Shown here: positions 1 to 11,360 of the stretch, piece by piece
Layout: each line of letters begins with the position of its first letter
Numbering within the stretch: position 1 is the first letter of the stretch
Origin: Paraphaeosphaeria minitans
Lineage: Eukaryota > Ascomycota > Dothideomycetes > Pleosporales > Didymosphaeriaceae
Assembly (NCBI GenBank): GCA_015832175.1
Contig: WJXW01000005.1
Coordinates: forward strand, 2,480,001 to 2,544,000
Direction of reading: 5' to 3'
Length of the DNA stretch: 64,000 nt
The notes under the pieces: model-generated
What the model saw: only the letters and a program-made list of their open reading frames with translations
Told to the model about the DNA's origin: nothing
Databases searched by the model: none
Position numbers and translations under genes: made by a program

Positions 1-2940
1 AGGTTTGAAATCGTCACCCAGCCTCCCAAGAGCAAATTTGGTGGCCTGGCTGAAGGGGTGTTAGTGCGGATCGGAGAAGAGATAAGAGGGTTTCCACGTA
101 CTAGATCTTGTTGGCAAATCTCCGGTACCCATGGATGGTCTGGACATCGAAAGCAATGTCACCTCCACCAGTTGTGTACCCGATGAGCGACATTCTGAGC
201 GCGTCGGCACCACATTCGGGTATTCCTTGAGGAAATGCGGTTTTCTGGTACTTCTCGGCCGTCTTGAGCTCCTTGGGGTCCAAGTTGCCGAGCTTCAACT
301 TGTGGTTCAGCTCCTGCAGAGAGATACCCTCCAGGATGTCAATAGGGTCAACGACGTTTCCAAGAGACTTGGACATCTTTCTGCCCTCGCTGTCTCGGAT
401 CAATGAGTGACAGTAGACCTCGTTGAAAGGAACCTTTCCGGTGAGATGAAGACTGAACATGATCATCCTGGCAACCCAGAAGAACAGGATGTCCCATCCA
501 GTCTCCAAGAGCGACGTGGGGAACAGGTTTTTCATCTGCGAGTGGTCAGCTGCCATTACGCAAGTACATAACGAGGGGCAATAAATACGTCAATCGTTTC
601 TCGCGGCCAGCCTAAGGTCGAGAATGGCCAGAGACCGGCGGAGAACCAAGTGTCGAGCACGTCAGGGTCGCGTTCGAGTGTAAACTTCTGCCCACCGAAC
701 TTCTGCTCAGCCTTTTGTCGGGCCTCTTCCTCGGTACGACCGGTGACCCAAAGGTTGTTGTCAGTGTTGTCACTAGCCTGACCCTCGATACGAATATAGT
801 ATGCCGGGATCTGATGGCCCCACCAGAGCTGTCGCGACAAGCACCAGTCATTGATGTTGCTCAACCAGTGCTTGTAGATTTTCTCCGAGTTAGCCGGTCG
901 GATCTTGATGTCGCCCCGCTCGACAGCTTCGACCGCGGGCTTCGCCAGGCCCTCCATCTTCATCCACCACTGAGGCTTCATTAACGGCTCGATGACATCC
1001 TTTGACTTGGAGCAGAGCGGGACCTTCATGGGGTTGTCCTGCTTCTTGACGAAGAGACCCAGCTTCGTGAGCTCTTCAACGACAGTGTACCGCACGTCGA
1101 AACGCTTCTGACCCGCAAACTTGCCTGCGTTCTCGTTCATCAAACCGTCGTCCGTAAGAATGTTGATGAACTCAAGCTTGTGGTTGGTGCCCATGTTGAA
1201 ATCGTTGGGGTCGTGGGCGGGGGTAATCTTGACAGCTGTTCTTATCAGTAACCGTTCAAACCCGCAAATGTTCAAATAATTAACCTACCCCCAGTTCCGA
1301 AGTTTTGGTCAACGTAGTCATCGGCGAAGATGGGCAACAGACGGTCGACAAATGGATGCTTGGCGTACTTCCCGACGAGATGCTTGTAGCGCTCGTCCTT
1401 GGGGTTGACAGCAATACCGGTGTCTCCGAGCATGGTCTCCGGACGTGTTGTGGCGACCTCAATGGTCTCGTCCGTGCCATCGATGGGGTATTTGAAGTGC
1501 GTGAGCACGCCAAATTCTATTTTAGAGGAATAGCTTTGATCTGGGTTAGCTAAGTCATACGAGGAGTTAGTGTTTTAAAAACCATACCCAGGTACGGCTA
1601 GTAATGTTCGGCCTGTGAGCTCTTTGTTGTCGACTTCAAGATTGCTCAGGGCAGATCTCATTTGGACACACCAGTTGGTAATACGACCACTACGATAAAT
1701 CAATCCTTCCTCGTGCATCCGGACCTGAACAATGAGTTAGTAGGAGTCAGGAAGAGGGAGCCAGAATGGACTCACGAAGGTTTCCGTGACCGCTGCAGAG
1801 AGGTTGGCATCCATGGTGAACGCCTCTCTGCTCCAGTCCATACTCCCTCCTAAACGCTTGAGCACGCCAGTAATGGCCTGAGCATATTCGTCTTTCCACT
1901 CCATAGTCCTTTGGACGAACGCCTCTCGCCCTAGGTCGTGACGGGTCTTCTTCTCACGGCGCCATAAAGTGTTCTCTACAACGGACTGACATGAAATACC
2001 AGCGTGGTCGCACCCGGGAATGTAGGCGGTGGTATACCCTTTCATCCGGTGCCATCGGATCAGTAGATCTTGTAGCGCAGTCGCGAGCGTATGGCCGACG
2101 TGAAGCTTGCCGGTGACGTTCGGAGGAGGGATTGGAATAACGAAGGTGCCCTTCTCGTTGGTCTTTCCCTCGTTGTAGCCCGGTGTGTTGTACTCGGGCT
2201 TGAAGAAGCCCTCCTTCTCCCACCAATCGTTCCATGCGCTCTCGACGACAGCGGGGACGTACGCGGTTCGGTGGGGGTCTTCGAGACTGCCGAGGATCTT
2301 CTTCTCGCCGGGAGGGGTCTGTTCGACGTACGGGGGAAGCTCGGGCGCCTTCTCCTTCTTCTTCTTCTCTTTTGGTGCGGCAGCTTCGCCAGTTTTGGCA
2401 GCAGCAGCCTGAGCTTGCTTTTGCTTGAACTGTACAGAGTTAGCTGAGTCACAAGAACAGGTACATGTGCAGAGTGTCCATGTCTGAGTCATAGCGACTG
2501 CGCGCCGAGAATCGTACCTTAGCATCCTTCTCCGCCTTCTTCCTCTCCTTCTCCAACTCCTTGGCAGTCTTCGGCTTCGCACCGCTCTCCTTCCCTCCTT
2601 GCTCGGGTGCGGCTTGTCCAGGCGCGGACTGGCCAGTACCCTCAGCATTGGCGTGCGCGAGGATGTCCTTCTTGCTGTCATCCCCTAGCGGCGGCGGCGC
2701 AATGGTATTCGGCCCCGTGCTCTCGCCCGTGGGGTTGTGGGAGGACGCGTTGAGCGCCATGGTGGTGGTGTAGTGTCTGCTCGGGGGAGCAGACAGTGAG
2801 CGGGTGAGAGGATGCAGTCGCTGCAATGGATGCAGACGAGTTGTAAGCGTGCGCGACGGGGGGAAAAGGCGTGGAGGGGTCCCTCTGAGGATGTGTCGGT
2901 TTGTGGGAAAGCGCGTAGTGGGGGGGACACCGCGGGGCAT
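1..2940 (-). CDS. VAS1: Valyl-tRNA synthetase, dual-targeted (3' end beyond window)
   Basis: Class I aminoacyl-tRNA synthetase that charges tRNA-Val. Exons read on the minus strand: 2760 (or 2940)-2518, 2429-1776, 1724-1583, 1540-1289, 1235-589, 535-102 and 49-1; all phases agree. The HIGH motif appears as HVGH after PPPNVTGKL (about residue 190), the KMSKS motif is intact ([13 protein letters not shown]), and [11 protein letters not shown] is the editing-domain signature. The window cuts the C-terminal anticodon-binding part. Two in-frame ATGs exist. The one at 2760 gives the cytosolic form ([10 protein letters not shown]...). The one at 2940 adds 60 residues rich in Arg, Ser and Thr with almost no acidic residues, which looks like a mitochondrial presequence. 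Yeast VAS1 is known to make both isoforms from two AUGs. The intron at 1582-1541 is only 42 nt and has an unusual GTTTTT donor, so that junction is the least certain. Confidence 0.95.
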
Positions 2941-3800
2941 TATATTACATTTTTGACTGGAGCTGCAGGAGCGCGCGCAAGCTCCGAGTCACAGCCCGCC
3001 GACGGACCCACAAGGCACGTGACGCAACACCATCGTTGGAGGACGGGGGCCGTGGGCGTGGGCGTGGGCGTGGGCATGAAAATGCACGCATGGTATCGTA
3101 CGCGTAGTGAGAGAATGTCAACCGAATACTCTCTGATTCGCTACGAGTACCTACCCGAGACTTGCTGCTACCACCTTTGCGATTCCTCGCGTGCCTCAAC
3201 AAAATACACTGCAACTGCGAGCCGGACTCTACACAGCGTAGATACTTCGTCACAGTGAACTTCATCTAAACAAAATCCTCGTGCCCTACTTTACCACCCT
3301 TTCCCAATCTACATGGGTATATGCTGCTTTGCCTGCATCGAGACAAACCCAATACCATGATATCAACCAAGAAGTCACACATGCATCATCCACTCCAACA
3401 ACTCAGCCCATTCGACTCACCACTTGCATGTGACCACGGACCCGTCTTTCCATCCTAGCAACCATACACTGTACATCACAAATAACCACACATTCAACTG
3501 TAGTAGCAATTGCGTTCAATTCACTTGAAGCCCTCAACGCCCAAAATGCAACACAACCCCCCACCCTCCCCTCCTACCACACAATGCACACCTCACCAAC
3601 ACACTTCACACGCTCATCTCGTTTCACAAAACTTGATTCGAATAATCTGCCTGCCTGCCTGCCTGCCTGTCTGCCCACCAACCCAGACCAGGCCACTCGG
3701 CACAGCCCAGCCCCAAAACTATATCCCATCGTATCCCGTCCTGCCTGCATAACTCGTGATATTACTAAACTACCGAGAAATGGGTATCTTTCTTTCGATT
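2941..3800. other. Intergenic: VAS1 promoter and CK2 alpha 3' region
   Basis: No supported gene. It holds a short GTGGGC hexamer array (about 3053-3076) in the VAS1 upstream region. Near the CK2 gene there is a pyrimidine- and CA-rich stretch with a CTGC microsatellite (about 3648-3676), likely in the CK2 3' UTR. ORFs here on either strand have compositions expected by chance. Confidence 0.6.
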
Positions 3801-5036
3801 TCATGAATGTGACGAGCTCTCGCTGTGGTTCTGCGCCGCCGCTTGCCGCACCGGCGCAAAGTACGCGTGCGCCATGGCCTCTTTGGCGGTGAGTCGTTCC
3901 TGCGCATCGCATATTAGCTCTAGTCACCCCCGAGCAAGACGCGAGATAACCTACCTGGTGGTCGTATCGCAGAAGCTTATCGAGAAAGTCAATAGCATCG
4001 TTGCTAACGAAACGCTGGTTGTCCGCGTTGATAAACGAGTGCCACGGTTTCTTCGGATACCTGCTCAGTATATCGTCGTACTGTGCGTCGAGCTCGATGT
4101 CGTACTTGTCAAGGTAGTCGAACAGGTCCTCGGTGCCGAGCACCTTTGCGATCTTGACGAGCTGGTCGGAATTGCTGTTGCCGTGGAAGAAGGGCTCGCG
4201 GCGGAAGATCATTGACGCGAACATGGCACCCAGCGACCACATGTCCAGCGAGTAGTCGTACTCCTGGTAGTCGACGAGCAGCTCAGGGCCCTTGAAGTAT
4301 CGGGAGGCGACGCGGACATTGTACTCTGTTCCCGCGTGGTAGAACTCGGCGAGACCCCAGTCAATCAAACGGAGCTATTCTTATTAGTCATGACTCTTTT
4401 CCAAGAGTTCGGTTGCAGCCCACCTTCCGCTTCTCGTGGTCGATCATAACGTTGTGTGGTTTCACGTCGCGATGCATGATGCCCTTGCTATGGCAGTAGT
4501 CGAGCGCCTTGAGCAGCTCGAAAATGTAGAAGCGCACATCGTAGTCGGTGAACTTGGGGTATAGGCTGCGGAAGTCGGTGTTGTTGACATATTCGAATAT
4601 CAATGAGGGGGTCTTGCTCTGCACGCACACGCCATTAGCACAAGGCGCGCTCGCGGGAAAAGGCAAGCAGGAGTACCCAATCGCCAACCCAATCGGAGCC
4701 GTCACTAACCTGGTTGTCGCGCACCACGTCCAGCAGCGACACGATGTTGGGCCCGCCCGAGAGGTTCTGGAGGATCTTGATCTCGCGCTTTATCTTCTTC
4801 TTCTTGACCGGCTTGAGCACCTTGATCACACACTTTTGGTAGTTGACAATGTTGATGCCCTCGAAGACTTCCGAGTACTTGCCGCGGCCAATCTTGCGCA
4901 CGACCTCGTAGTTCTCGAGCACGCCCCACGAGATGTTGACGCTGTCGTAGTCCCAGTAGGCGCGGGGCATGTTGGCATTGACATCGGCATACACGCGGGC
5001 GACCGACGTCGACCCGCCAGCGCTGTTGAGCGCCAT
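3801..5036 (-). CDS. CKA1: Casein kinase 2 catalytic alpha subunit
   Basis: Constitutive Ser/Thr kinase, catalytic subunit of the CK2 holoenzyme of nucleus and cytosol. Exons (minus): 5036-4710, 4618-4424, 4374-3955, 3899-3801; 346 aa, normal for CK2 alpha. Family hallmarks: [16 protein letters not shown] at the N-terminus, glycine loop [11 protein letters not shown], the basic [12 protein letters not shown] cluster, catalytic [12 protein letters not shown], and the CK2-specific DWG in place of DFG ([13 protein letters not shown]), followed by [13 protein letters not shown] chose the ATG at 5036 because the conserved family N-terminus begins about ten residues later. The frame stays open upstream to an ATG at 5348, adding about 104 residues with a hydrophobic stretch (see findings). 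The gene is divergent from RPP1. Confidence 0.95.
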
Positions 5037-5508
5037 TTCCGGCTCTGGGTGCGGGGGCCCGGACTGCTGCGGTGCTGCGGCGGCGTCGCTCTGGTTCACT
5101 GCGAGGGAGGTGGTGGTCGGCAGAGGGTGGTGCGCGGTGGGGGAGCGGGGGTCTGCGGCGAGGAAGCAGAGGAAGAAGGCAAAGCTTGCAAGCCCCAACA
5201 GGCTGAGCGCAACTGCCTTGGTGCGGAAACTGCCTCCGAGAGGTGCTGCCTCTTTGCGAGTTCGGACGGGAGAAGTCGCGCGCGGCGGGGGTGAATTTGA
5301 TGTCAGAGCAGCCGGATTAGCTCCAGCGTGCGGGCCGTTGTTGTGCACAGTGGTGCCTGCGATTGTGTGAGATCAGCAGTGCACGTGACCGCGAACAAGC
5401 TTTGAAGAGCTCGTATTGGCGAGCCAGGATGCGCCAGACCACCACATACAAGACGACTCACCTGCCGCTCTTCTGCGCAACCCAGCGTCGTCCTGCTCCC
5501 CAGAAGCC
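5037..5508. promoter_or_regulatory. Divergent promoter between CKA1 and RPP1
   Basis: This 472 bp separates the CK2 start (minus strand) from the RPP1 start (plus strand), so it must carry both promoters. The CKA1-proximal 300 bp is open in frame with CKA1 on the minus strand and may be 5' UTR or an alternative N-terminus. No specific factor site is assigned. Confidence 0.5.
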
Positions 5509-6549
5509 ATGTTTCACGATCTCAATGTCCCCTGGACGAGTGCGAAGGAGCTGAAGCGTGCGGTCGCGTTTCTCGATGAATGTAAGTAGCGTGTTGGAGC
5601 CCTTGCTTGCTGATGAGGTCGCGTGCGTGAAGATGGAACTCACAGAATGTAGTAGGATACGACGTGGTTGCTCTTACCCATTCTTATGGCGGGCGCCTGC
5701 CTGCAGACCTGGTGAGTAGCCCATGTTCAACTTCCAACCGCAGGACCATGGTCGTCAAGCTAATCTCAACAGACGTCTCCCGTTCCAAATCCCCTGCCAT
5801 TCCCAACACCTCCGCGGCTGCGTGTACTACGTCGCTGCAATATCTTCCTCACGGATGCAGCTTCCAACTTCCGGATTCCGCAGCTCCAGCAGCAGTATGA
5901 TCTGATCGCAGCGCGGCCCACTGATGAAAAGACGCTCCAGCAAGCATGTCAGAGCCTAGACGTAGACATCATCTCTCTCGATCTGAGCCAGAAGTTTGAG
6001 AAACACTTCAAGTTCCCCATGCTCGGCACCGCCATCTCACGCGGGATCAAAATTGAACTCTGCTACGGCCAAGCCATCCTATCCACTGATTCAAATGCGA
6101 AGAGAAATGTCATCAGCAATGCGACACAACTTATCCGTGTGACCCGGGGACGTGGCCTGATCATGAGCTCCGAGGCGAAGAGCGTGCTGGGACTGAGGGC
6201 GCCAAGCGATGTCATGAATTTAGCATCAGTGTGGGGTCTGGGGCTGGAGAGAGGCAAGGATGCGCTCACGAAGGAGCCCCGCAGCATCGTGGAGTTTGCA
6301 CGGCTCAAGCGCCAAAGCTACAAAGGAATTGTCGATATAGTGTACGGAGGTGAGAAGCCGCCTGCGCAAGAGAACGTCGTAGACGGCAAGGCGAAGAAGG
6401 GCCAGGGTAAGGACCAGAAGCGCAAGGCTCAGGACAGCCTCAATACCACGCCGGCTCAATCTGGGGAGGGGAAGAAAAAGGCCTCTGACCGGCACATGAA
6501 GATGAATAAGAAGGCCAAGTTGGATGCCGAACTGCAGAGCGGCACCTAG
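5509..6549 (+). CDS. RPP1: Ribonuclease P/MRP protein subunit (RPP1/Rpp30 family)
   Basis: Protein subunit of nuclear RNase P (tRNA 5' maturation) and RNase MRP (rRNA processing). Exons 5509-5581, 5653-5711 and 5773-6549 give 302 aa. The N-terminus MFHDLNVPW is the Rpp30 family start; exon 2 gives LGYDVVALTHSYGGRLP; exon 3 contains RLRVLRRCNIFLTD, LQQACQSLDVDIISLDLSQK and the AISRGIKIELCYG strand typical of the PHP-like TIM barrel. After it comes NVISNATQLIRVTRGRGLIMSS. The C-terminus is Lys-rich (KKAKKGQGKDQKRKAQ) and likely disordered or RNA-binding. The intron 2 acceptor at 5772 was chosen because it restores the frame right after a CTAAT branch-like site. Confidence 0.93.
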
Positions 6550-7494
6550 TCGTCCGCCTGAGGCGAAATGGCCTCTCCACGATGTGACATGGGAGCTTTA
6601 GAGCATCTTGGTAGGCTAATCCTTCGATTCTTGAAGAAGTCAGCATTGTGGTAGCAGAAATTGATCTCGCTTCCACGCACACGAATACGCTGATTAGCTT
6701 TCTCTCCGCACGTGAGCATGTCACCCTGAGACTGAGTATGGCATTCATTCAAGGCTATGTGCCGCGATCTCGTGTGAAAAACATGGTTAGTAACACTGGG
6801 ATCTTCATGAGGAATCGAGCTAAAACGTTAGTCGCGTAAGACAAGCTGTCCTTAGAACACACTCGACTTGCCGATGAATCACATTCGACCTCTCAGCACT
6901 AAGCCTGTTGCTATCGCCGACCTACTTAAGAGCCTTGGCTACAAAAAAAATCTGTAAAATTTATTACGCTACTTTCTTATCTGTACTATTTTAGGAGCTA
7001 ACTGCGCATACTTACAATATATGCCTATGTCAACTTTAAATCAATTGGATATGTATACGCTAAGTCGTAGACTTAGAAAAATTATTATCATAATGTGTTT
7101 ATTATGTACCTGAGACTATTAAGTGGGCTAGCGACAGCAATAAGTTTAGTGCTGAGAGGTCTGATGTGATTTAGTATGCTTTAACACCTCGCGTAACGTG
7201 CCACTAACTCTTCTTGATTAGCCTCCTCGGGCTGTTACTGTGCAGGTACTTGAGCTGAGCAACGGGCGTAGGACGCCTGATTCCACGACATTCATATATC
7301 CAATAGGCAGTCCGTCATTCTCAGCTTGTTCGAATTCTTATCTTATTGCTGTCAGTGTTCATGATATCCTTAGAAAACGTGGGAAACAAAGTTCGGCTAC
7401 AGTAGCTGCACCGCCCCCACCATATTGCGACAAGTCATTCACTGCAACTTGAAAAGACAACATCCCTTCGTCCCTGTAATCCTATCTTCCCACC
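6550..7494. other. Intergenic, with a decayed inverted-repeat element
   Basis: No gene. The central part is AT-rich and carries the MITE-like element listed separately (about 6877-7172). The flanks (6550-6870 and 7180-7490) have ordinary composition and presumably hold the RPP1 3' UTR and the promoter of the serine hydrolase gene. Confidence 0.6.
6877..7172. mobile_element. MITE-like element with about 55-60 bp imperfect terminal inverted repeats
   Basis: The left arm (6877-6937) reads AATCACATTCGACCTCTC then AGCACTAAGCCTGTTGCT. The reverse complement of 7113-7172 reads AATCACATCAGACCTCTC then AGCACTAAACTTATTGCT. The arms stay similar for about 55-60 bp, ending in related ACTTAA-containing sequence. 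Most differences are C/T or G/A transitions. The interior is AT-rich with no ORF. This is the structure of a small non-autonomous DNA transposon (MITE) after RIP-like decay. I could not fix a clean target-site duplication: the flanking bases do not match clearly. Confidence 0.72.
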
Positions 7495-8846
7495 ATGTCT
7501 ACACTCAACCCCGACACAGCATCCGCCCTTCACAACTACATCGACAATGCGACAACAGGCCCCAACCCCATCCTCCCCGGCACCATCATTCAAATCCTTG
7601 ACGCCGGCGGGATGGAGATTTTCAAACATGCTTCTCACGACCACACACTAAAGACGATGTTCTCCATTCACTCCTGCAGCAAGCTCATCGGCGCAATGGT
7701 CTTCATGCAGCTCGTCGACGCCGGGCTCGCCACGCTTGACGACCCCTCCCTCATCGAAAAACACCTTCCCGAGCTCACCAGTAAGAAAGTCCTCGTCGGA
7801 GCGAAGGGCACCGCCGACGGAACGAAAGAGTACGTCTTCGAGAATAGGAAGGGCGATATTACAGCGCGGATGCTCCTGGACCATACCAACGGCACCGGAA
7901 ACTCCTTCTTCAACACTGAGCTCCGGGACCTCCTGGGCGACTCAGTAGCCACCGATAACGAGGGCACCGCATATTGGGACACCCTTCTCAAGAGTCCGCT
8001 TCTGTGGCAGCCCGGCACGAAAACAAACTACGGCCAGGGACTGGACTGGCTCTCCGTCCTCGTCGAGCGGCTGACCAACAAGTCCTTCGAGGACGTCCTG
8101 CGCGAGAATCTCTTCGGCCCGCTGGGCATCACGCACGGGGGGTTTAGAGGCGAGATGGGAGGGAGTGTCGTATCCAGTACCCCGGGCGTGGACTTCTGGC
8201 CTGTGGGACTGAAGCTGCCGGATGGGGGGTTCGTGAGCATCCCCGGATTTGCGGAGAAGAAGATTGAGCGGGAGGACGCGTGGCCCAAGGGCGGACACCA
8301 CATGCAGAGTGTGGCAACGGGACTTATGCTCAATGTCGCGGATATGGGGAGGATTTATGGTATCTTGTTGCCCCAGAATGCGGGTGTGGTGAGTGGGCCT
8401 GGATTGACTTGATATGTGAAGGGATGGTCGAGCTAACTTTGATGCAGGATCCTATCACTGGCACACGCATCTTGTCCGCTGCGAGCGCGGCGGAGTTTGT
8501 AAAAGTAGTTCACCCGGTTGAGATCAGGAACGACTCGCGCAATATCCCGACCGCGAACCCGGTCTTTCTCCCGTACGAACTGCAAGCCCCCAACGTAGAT
8601 CCGGCAGGGTGTTTTGGCCTCGGAAGCGCGATACAGGGAGAGGGTAGAGTTTTATCAGATGGGAGGAAGGGCAGGAGTAAGGGGAGCGTGTATTGGGTAG
8701 GTGCAGCGAATGTGGCGTTCTGGATTGATGGTGAAAAGGGCATTGTTGTTGTTGCGGTTGGAAATTTCTTCCCGTTCATGGATGGGAAGTGGGTGCAATT
8801 CGTGGAGGGGATTGAGGGGTTGGTGTACCAAGGGCTGGATGGGTAA
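7495..8846 (+). CDS. Beta-lactamase-like serine hydrolase (class C / esterase family)
   Basis: Cytosolic serine hydrolase of the beta-lactamase/transpeptidase-like fold; fungal members include esterases and acyltransferases, and the substrate here is unknown. Exons 7495-8388 and 8448-8846 (59 nt intron, GTGAGT...GCTAAC...CAG) give 430 aa. Visible motifs: the nucleophile SxxK as SCSK in FSIHSCSKLIGAMVFMQ (about residue 61), a tyrosine motif YGQ in TNYGQGLDWLSVLVERL, and a C-terminal GSVYWVGAANVAFWID strand corresponding to the third active-site motif. There is no signal peptide. The coding strand shifts from C-rich at the 5' end to G-rich at the 3' end. The neighbours (RPP1, MPS1) are unrelated, so context gives no hint of substrate. 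Confidence 0.88.
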
Positions 8847-9488
8847 GGGGACAGTGACGGAGTTGTTTGGGATTGGAGCAGTTGTCGTAACTCGACGGAA
8901 ACTGGCCAAGTCAACACACAAGACTGCACGTTGATGTAGGAATAGACTCTGGTTAAACCGCAGGATATTGCCTCAGAACTGTGCCTTTGTTTCAAGCTCA
9001 TGTGGATTTATCCAGAGAAAGCTCAGTATATCATGAGTGCAACACTTGTTTGAAACACAGCAGTTACTTCCCTCACTTGCAGTTCATGAAGGAACAAGGC
9101 ACACGATTACATGCATTATACTCACAACTACACCTGCGCCAAACTCAACTGCGCAGTGCCTATAGCACTAATCTACTATGCAAATGAACTCGGCTAGTCT
9201 TGCATCCGGTGACTGGTGACAATTGTTGGCGTCCATTGTTTATCGGTTGCGCCTGGCAACGCGTTTCGCTGGCGCCGATCCTGCATACGCGAACCACCAG
9301 TTCTCACTCCAACCCACCACCGCCGCATCCCTACAACGAACAGCTGCCGGATCGCACCGTGCCTTATGTTATGGAAAACTAACACTACAGCTGACATTCG
9401 CTATTTCGAGTCAATTCGCGCCCCTGCACAGCTCGCGGTAGCCCAGAGTGCAATCACGCTCGCGACCGACGCGCCGCCCTAGTTCACC
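8847..9488. other. Intergenic: hydrolase 3' UTR and MPS1 promoter
   Basis: About 640 bp with no supported gene. ORFs here are short and overlap in several frames. The segment just upstream of MPS1 (about 9280-9480) is C-rich on the plus strand, as expected for a fungal promoter or 5' UTR. Confidence 0.5.
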
Positions 9489-11360
9489 ATGGCCACGGCC
9501 TCGCCCACCCCAATGGGCTCTTATAGCAGCCTCGGGCGCATGCGCTCGCAGTCAAATGTGCGACCGCGCAGAGACTCGCCGCTCAGCGTGCTGGGCCAGA
9601 GCCAGGGCTTCTCGGCGAATGCGCCCATGATGCAAAACATCGACATTGGTGATTCGTCCGATGACGAAATCCCGCAACCCATGAAGCTCAGCGCGCTCAC
9701 CACCGCGCTGCTCGCACAAAACGAGGCCAATTCGCCTGAAAGGATACGCAAACCAAAATTGCGCGTCTCGCGCAGTGGGTCGGGCACGCCCGTGCATGAT
9801 ACCGTCACACCTGCGCCCAGTCTGCGCATCAAGAGGGTGCCGCTGCGAGGCGCGCCTATGAGGAGATCACGACGGACGCCGCAAAGCGAAGATGAAAAGC
9901 ATCCCCCCTCCCAGGACCAGGAAAACATCGTCCCTATGTCGGTGGTAAAACCGGATTCCAAGGATGCCGTCCACTCGGTTATGAAGATTCCGGACTCGAT
10001 CATGAAGACAGCAGACCACGACATGCAGCCCCCACGCCAGCCTCTGTCCCCCATTCAGAGACAGGAAAGACCAATGCCATTACAGTCGATCAGCGCAAAT
10101 ACCCCGAGAAGGCCGGCGCCTCCCCCGCCACCAAAGATGTCCGCGCTCGAGACTGCGACCGCTAGTGCTGGTGCTGCAACGACCAAGACCAGAGAGCGCA
10201 AGAAGAGAAGCCTCATGACTATCCACAACAAAACCTACCAGCTCATGGACCGGATAGGCAAGGGAGGCAGTTCAGTCGTCATGCGCGTCATGGCAGAAAA
10301 CTACAAGCTGCTTGCACTAAAGAGAGTAAAGCTTGATGATGCGGACGAAGCTGCTGTTATAGGCTACAAGGGCGAGATCGATTTATTGGAGAAATTGAAG
10401 AATGTGGAGAGGGTGGTGAAGCTGTACGACTGGGAGCTCGATAATGATCGACAGGTTCTGCACGTGGTATGTTGAGCCCTTGACTTCCTTGTCCCTGCGT
10501 TGCGCCTAGCAGAAGATGTTTGCTAACTCTTCCAGCTCTTGGAACTTGGGGAATCGGATCTCGCCCGCATCATGCGTCTCAAGAACGACGCCGCAGACGC
10601 GAAGCTCGATCTCAGCTTTACGCGCTACTACTGGAAGGAAATGCTCTCCTGTGTTGACGCCGTACACGACTACGACATTGTGCATTCGGACCTCAAGCCC
10701 GCCAACTTCGTCCTGGTGCAGGGCTCCCTCAAGCTTATCGACTTCGGAATCGCAAACGCCATCGAGACTGACCACACCATCAACGTCCACCGCGACGCCC
10801 ACATTGGCACTCCGAACTACATGTCACCGGAAAGTCTCGAAGACAGCGCCGGCGGGGCGCGAGGCAAACTTGCCAACGGCGAGGGCCCCAAGGACATGAA
10901 GCTCGGCAAGCCCAGCGACGTCTGGAGTCTCGGCTGCATCCTATACCAGATGGTCTACGGCCAATGTCCCTTCGCCCACATCCCGAATCAAATGGGCCGC
11001 GTCCTCGCCATCGTCAACCGCGACTACGAAATCGAGTTCCGCGACCACGGTGTCGGCGGTGCTCCGGTCCCCCCAGGCCTCAAGCGCACGCTACGCATGT
11101 GCCTCAACCGCGATCCCTCACAGCGACCTACCATCAAGCAGCTTCTCCACGGCGTCGACACGTTCATCTTCCCCGAGAACGCGGGCCTGCCCGTCTCGCA
11201 GGAGCTCCTCGGCTCCATCGTCTGGAAGATTGTGGACCGTTGCCGCGACCCGAGCAAGCCGCCCGTCACGCAGGACGAGGCTGTCAATTCGTATCCGGAG
11301 AGCTTCTACGCCAAGATTCGACAGATTCTCGAGGATCCCTATCAGGGTCTCCGGACGTGA
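9489..11360 (+). CDS. MPS1: Dual-specificity mitotic checkpoint kinase Mps1/TTK
   Basis: Kinase of the spindle assembly checkpoint, acting at kinetochores and spindle poles. Exons 9489-10466 and 10536-11360 (69 nt intron) give 600 aa. Residues 1 to about 240 are low-complexity and rich in Ser, Pro and Arg. The kinase domain then begins with YQLMDRIGKGGSSVVMRV (family-typical GGSS glycine loop), ALKRVKL (catalytic Lys), and the Mps1 signature VHSDLKPANFVLV, where HSD replaces the usual HRD. Next come LIDFGIANAI, the activation segment HRDAHIGTPNYMSPESLE and DVWSLGCILYQMVYG. The C-terminal tail after the kinase domain is about 60 residues. The Mps1 assignment rests on HSDLKPANFVLV plus NVHRD...IGTPNYM and is strong. 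Confidence 0.95.

Noticed and set aside
2945..3265. 106-codon minus-strand ORF upstream of VAS1
   Set aside because: Ser/Arg-rich, covers a GTGGGC hexamer array and shows no feature; probably promoter DNA.
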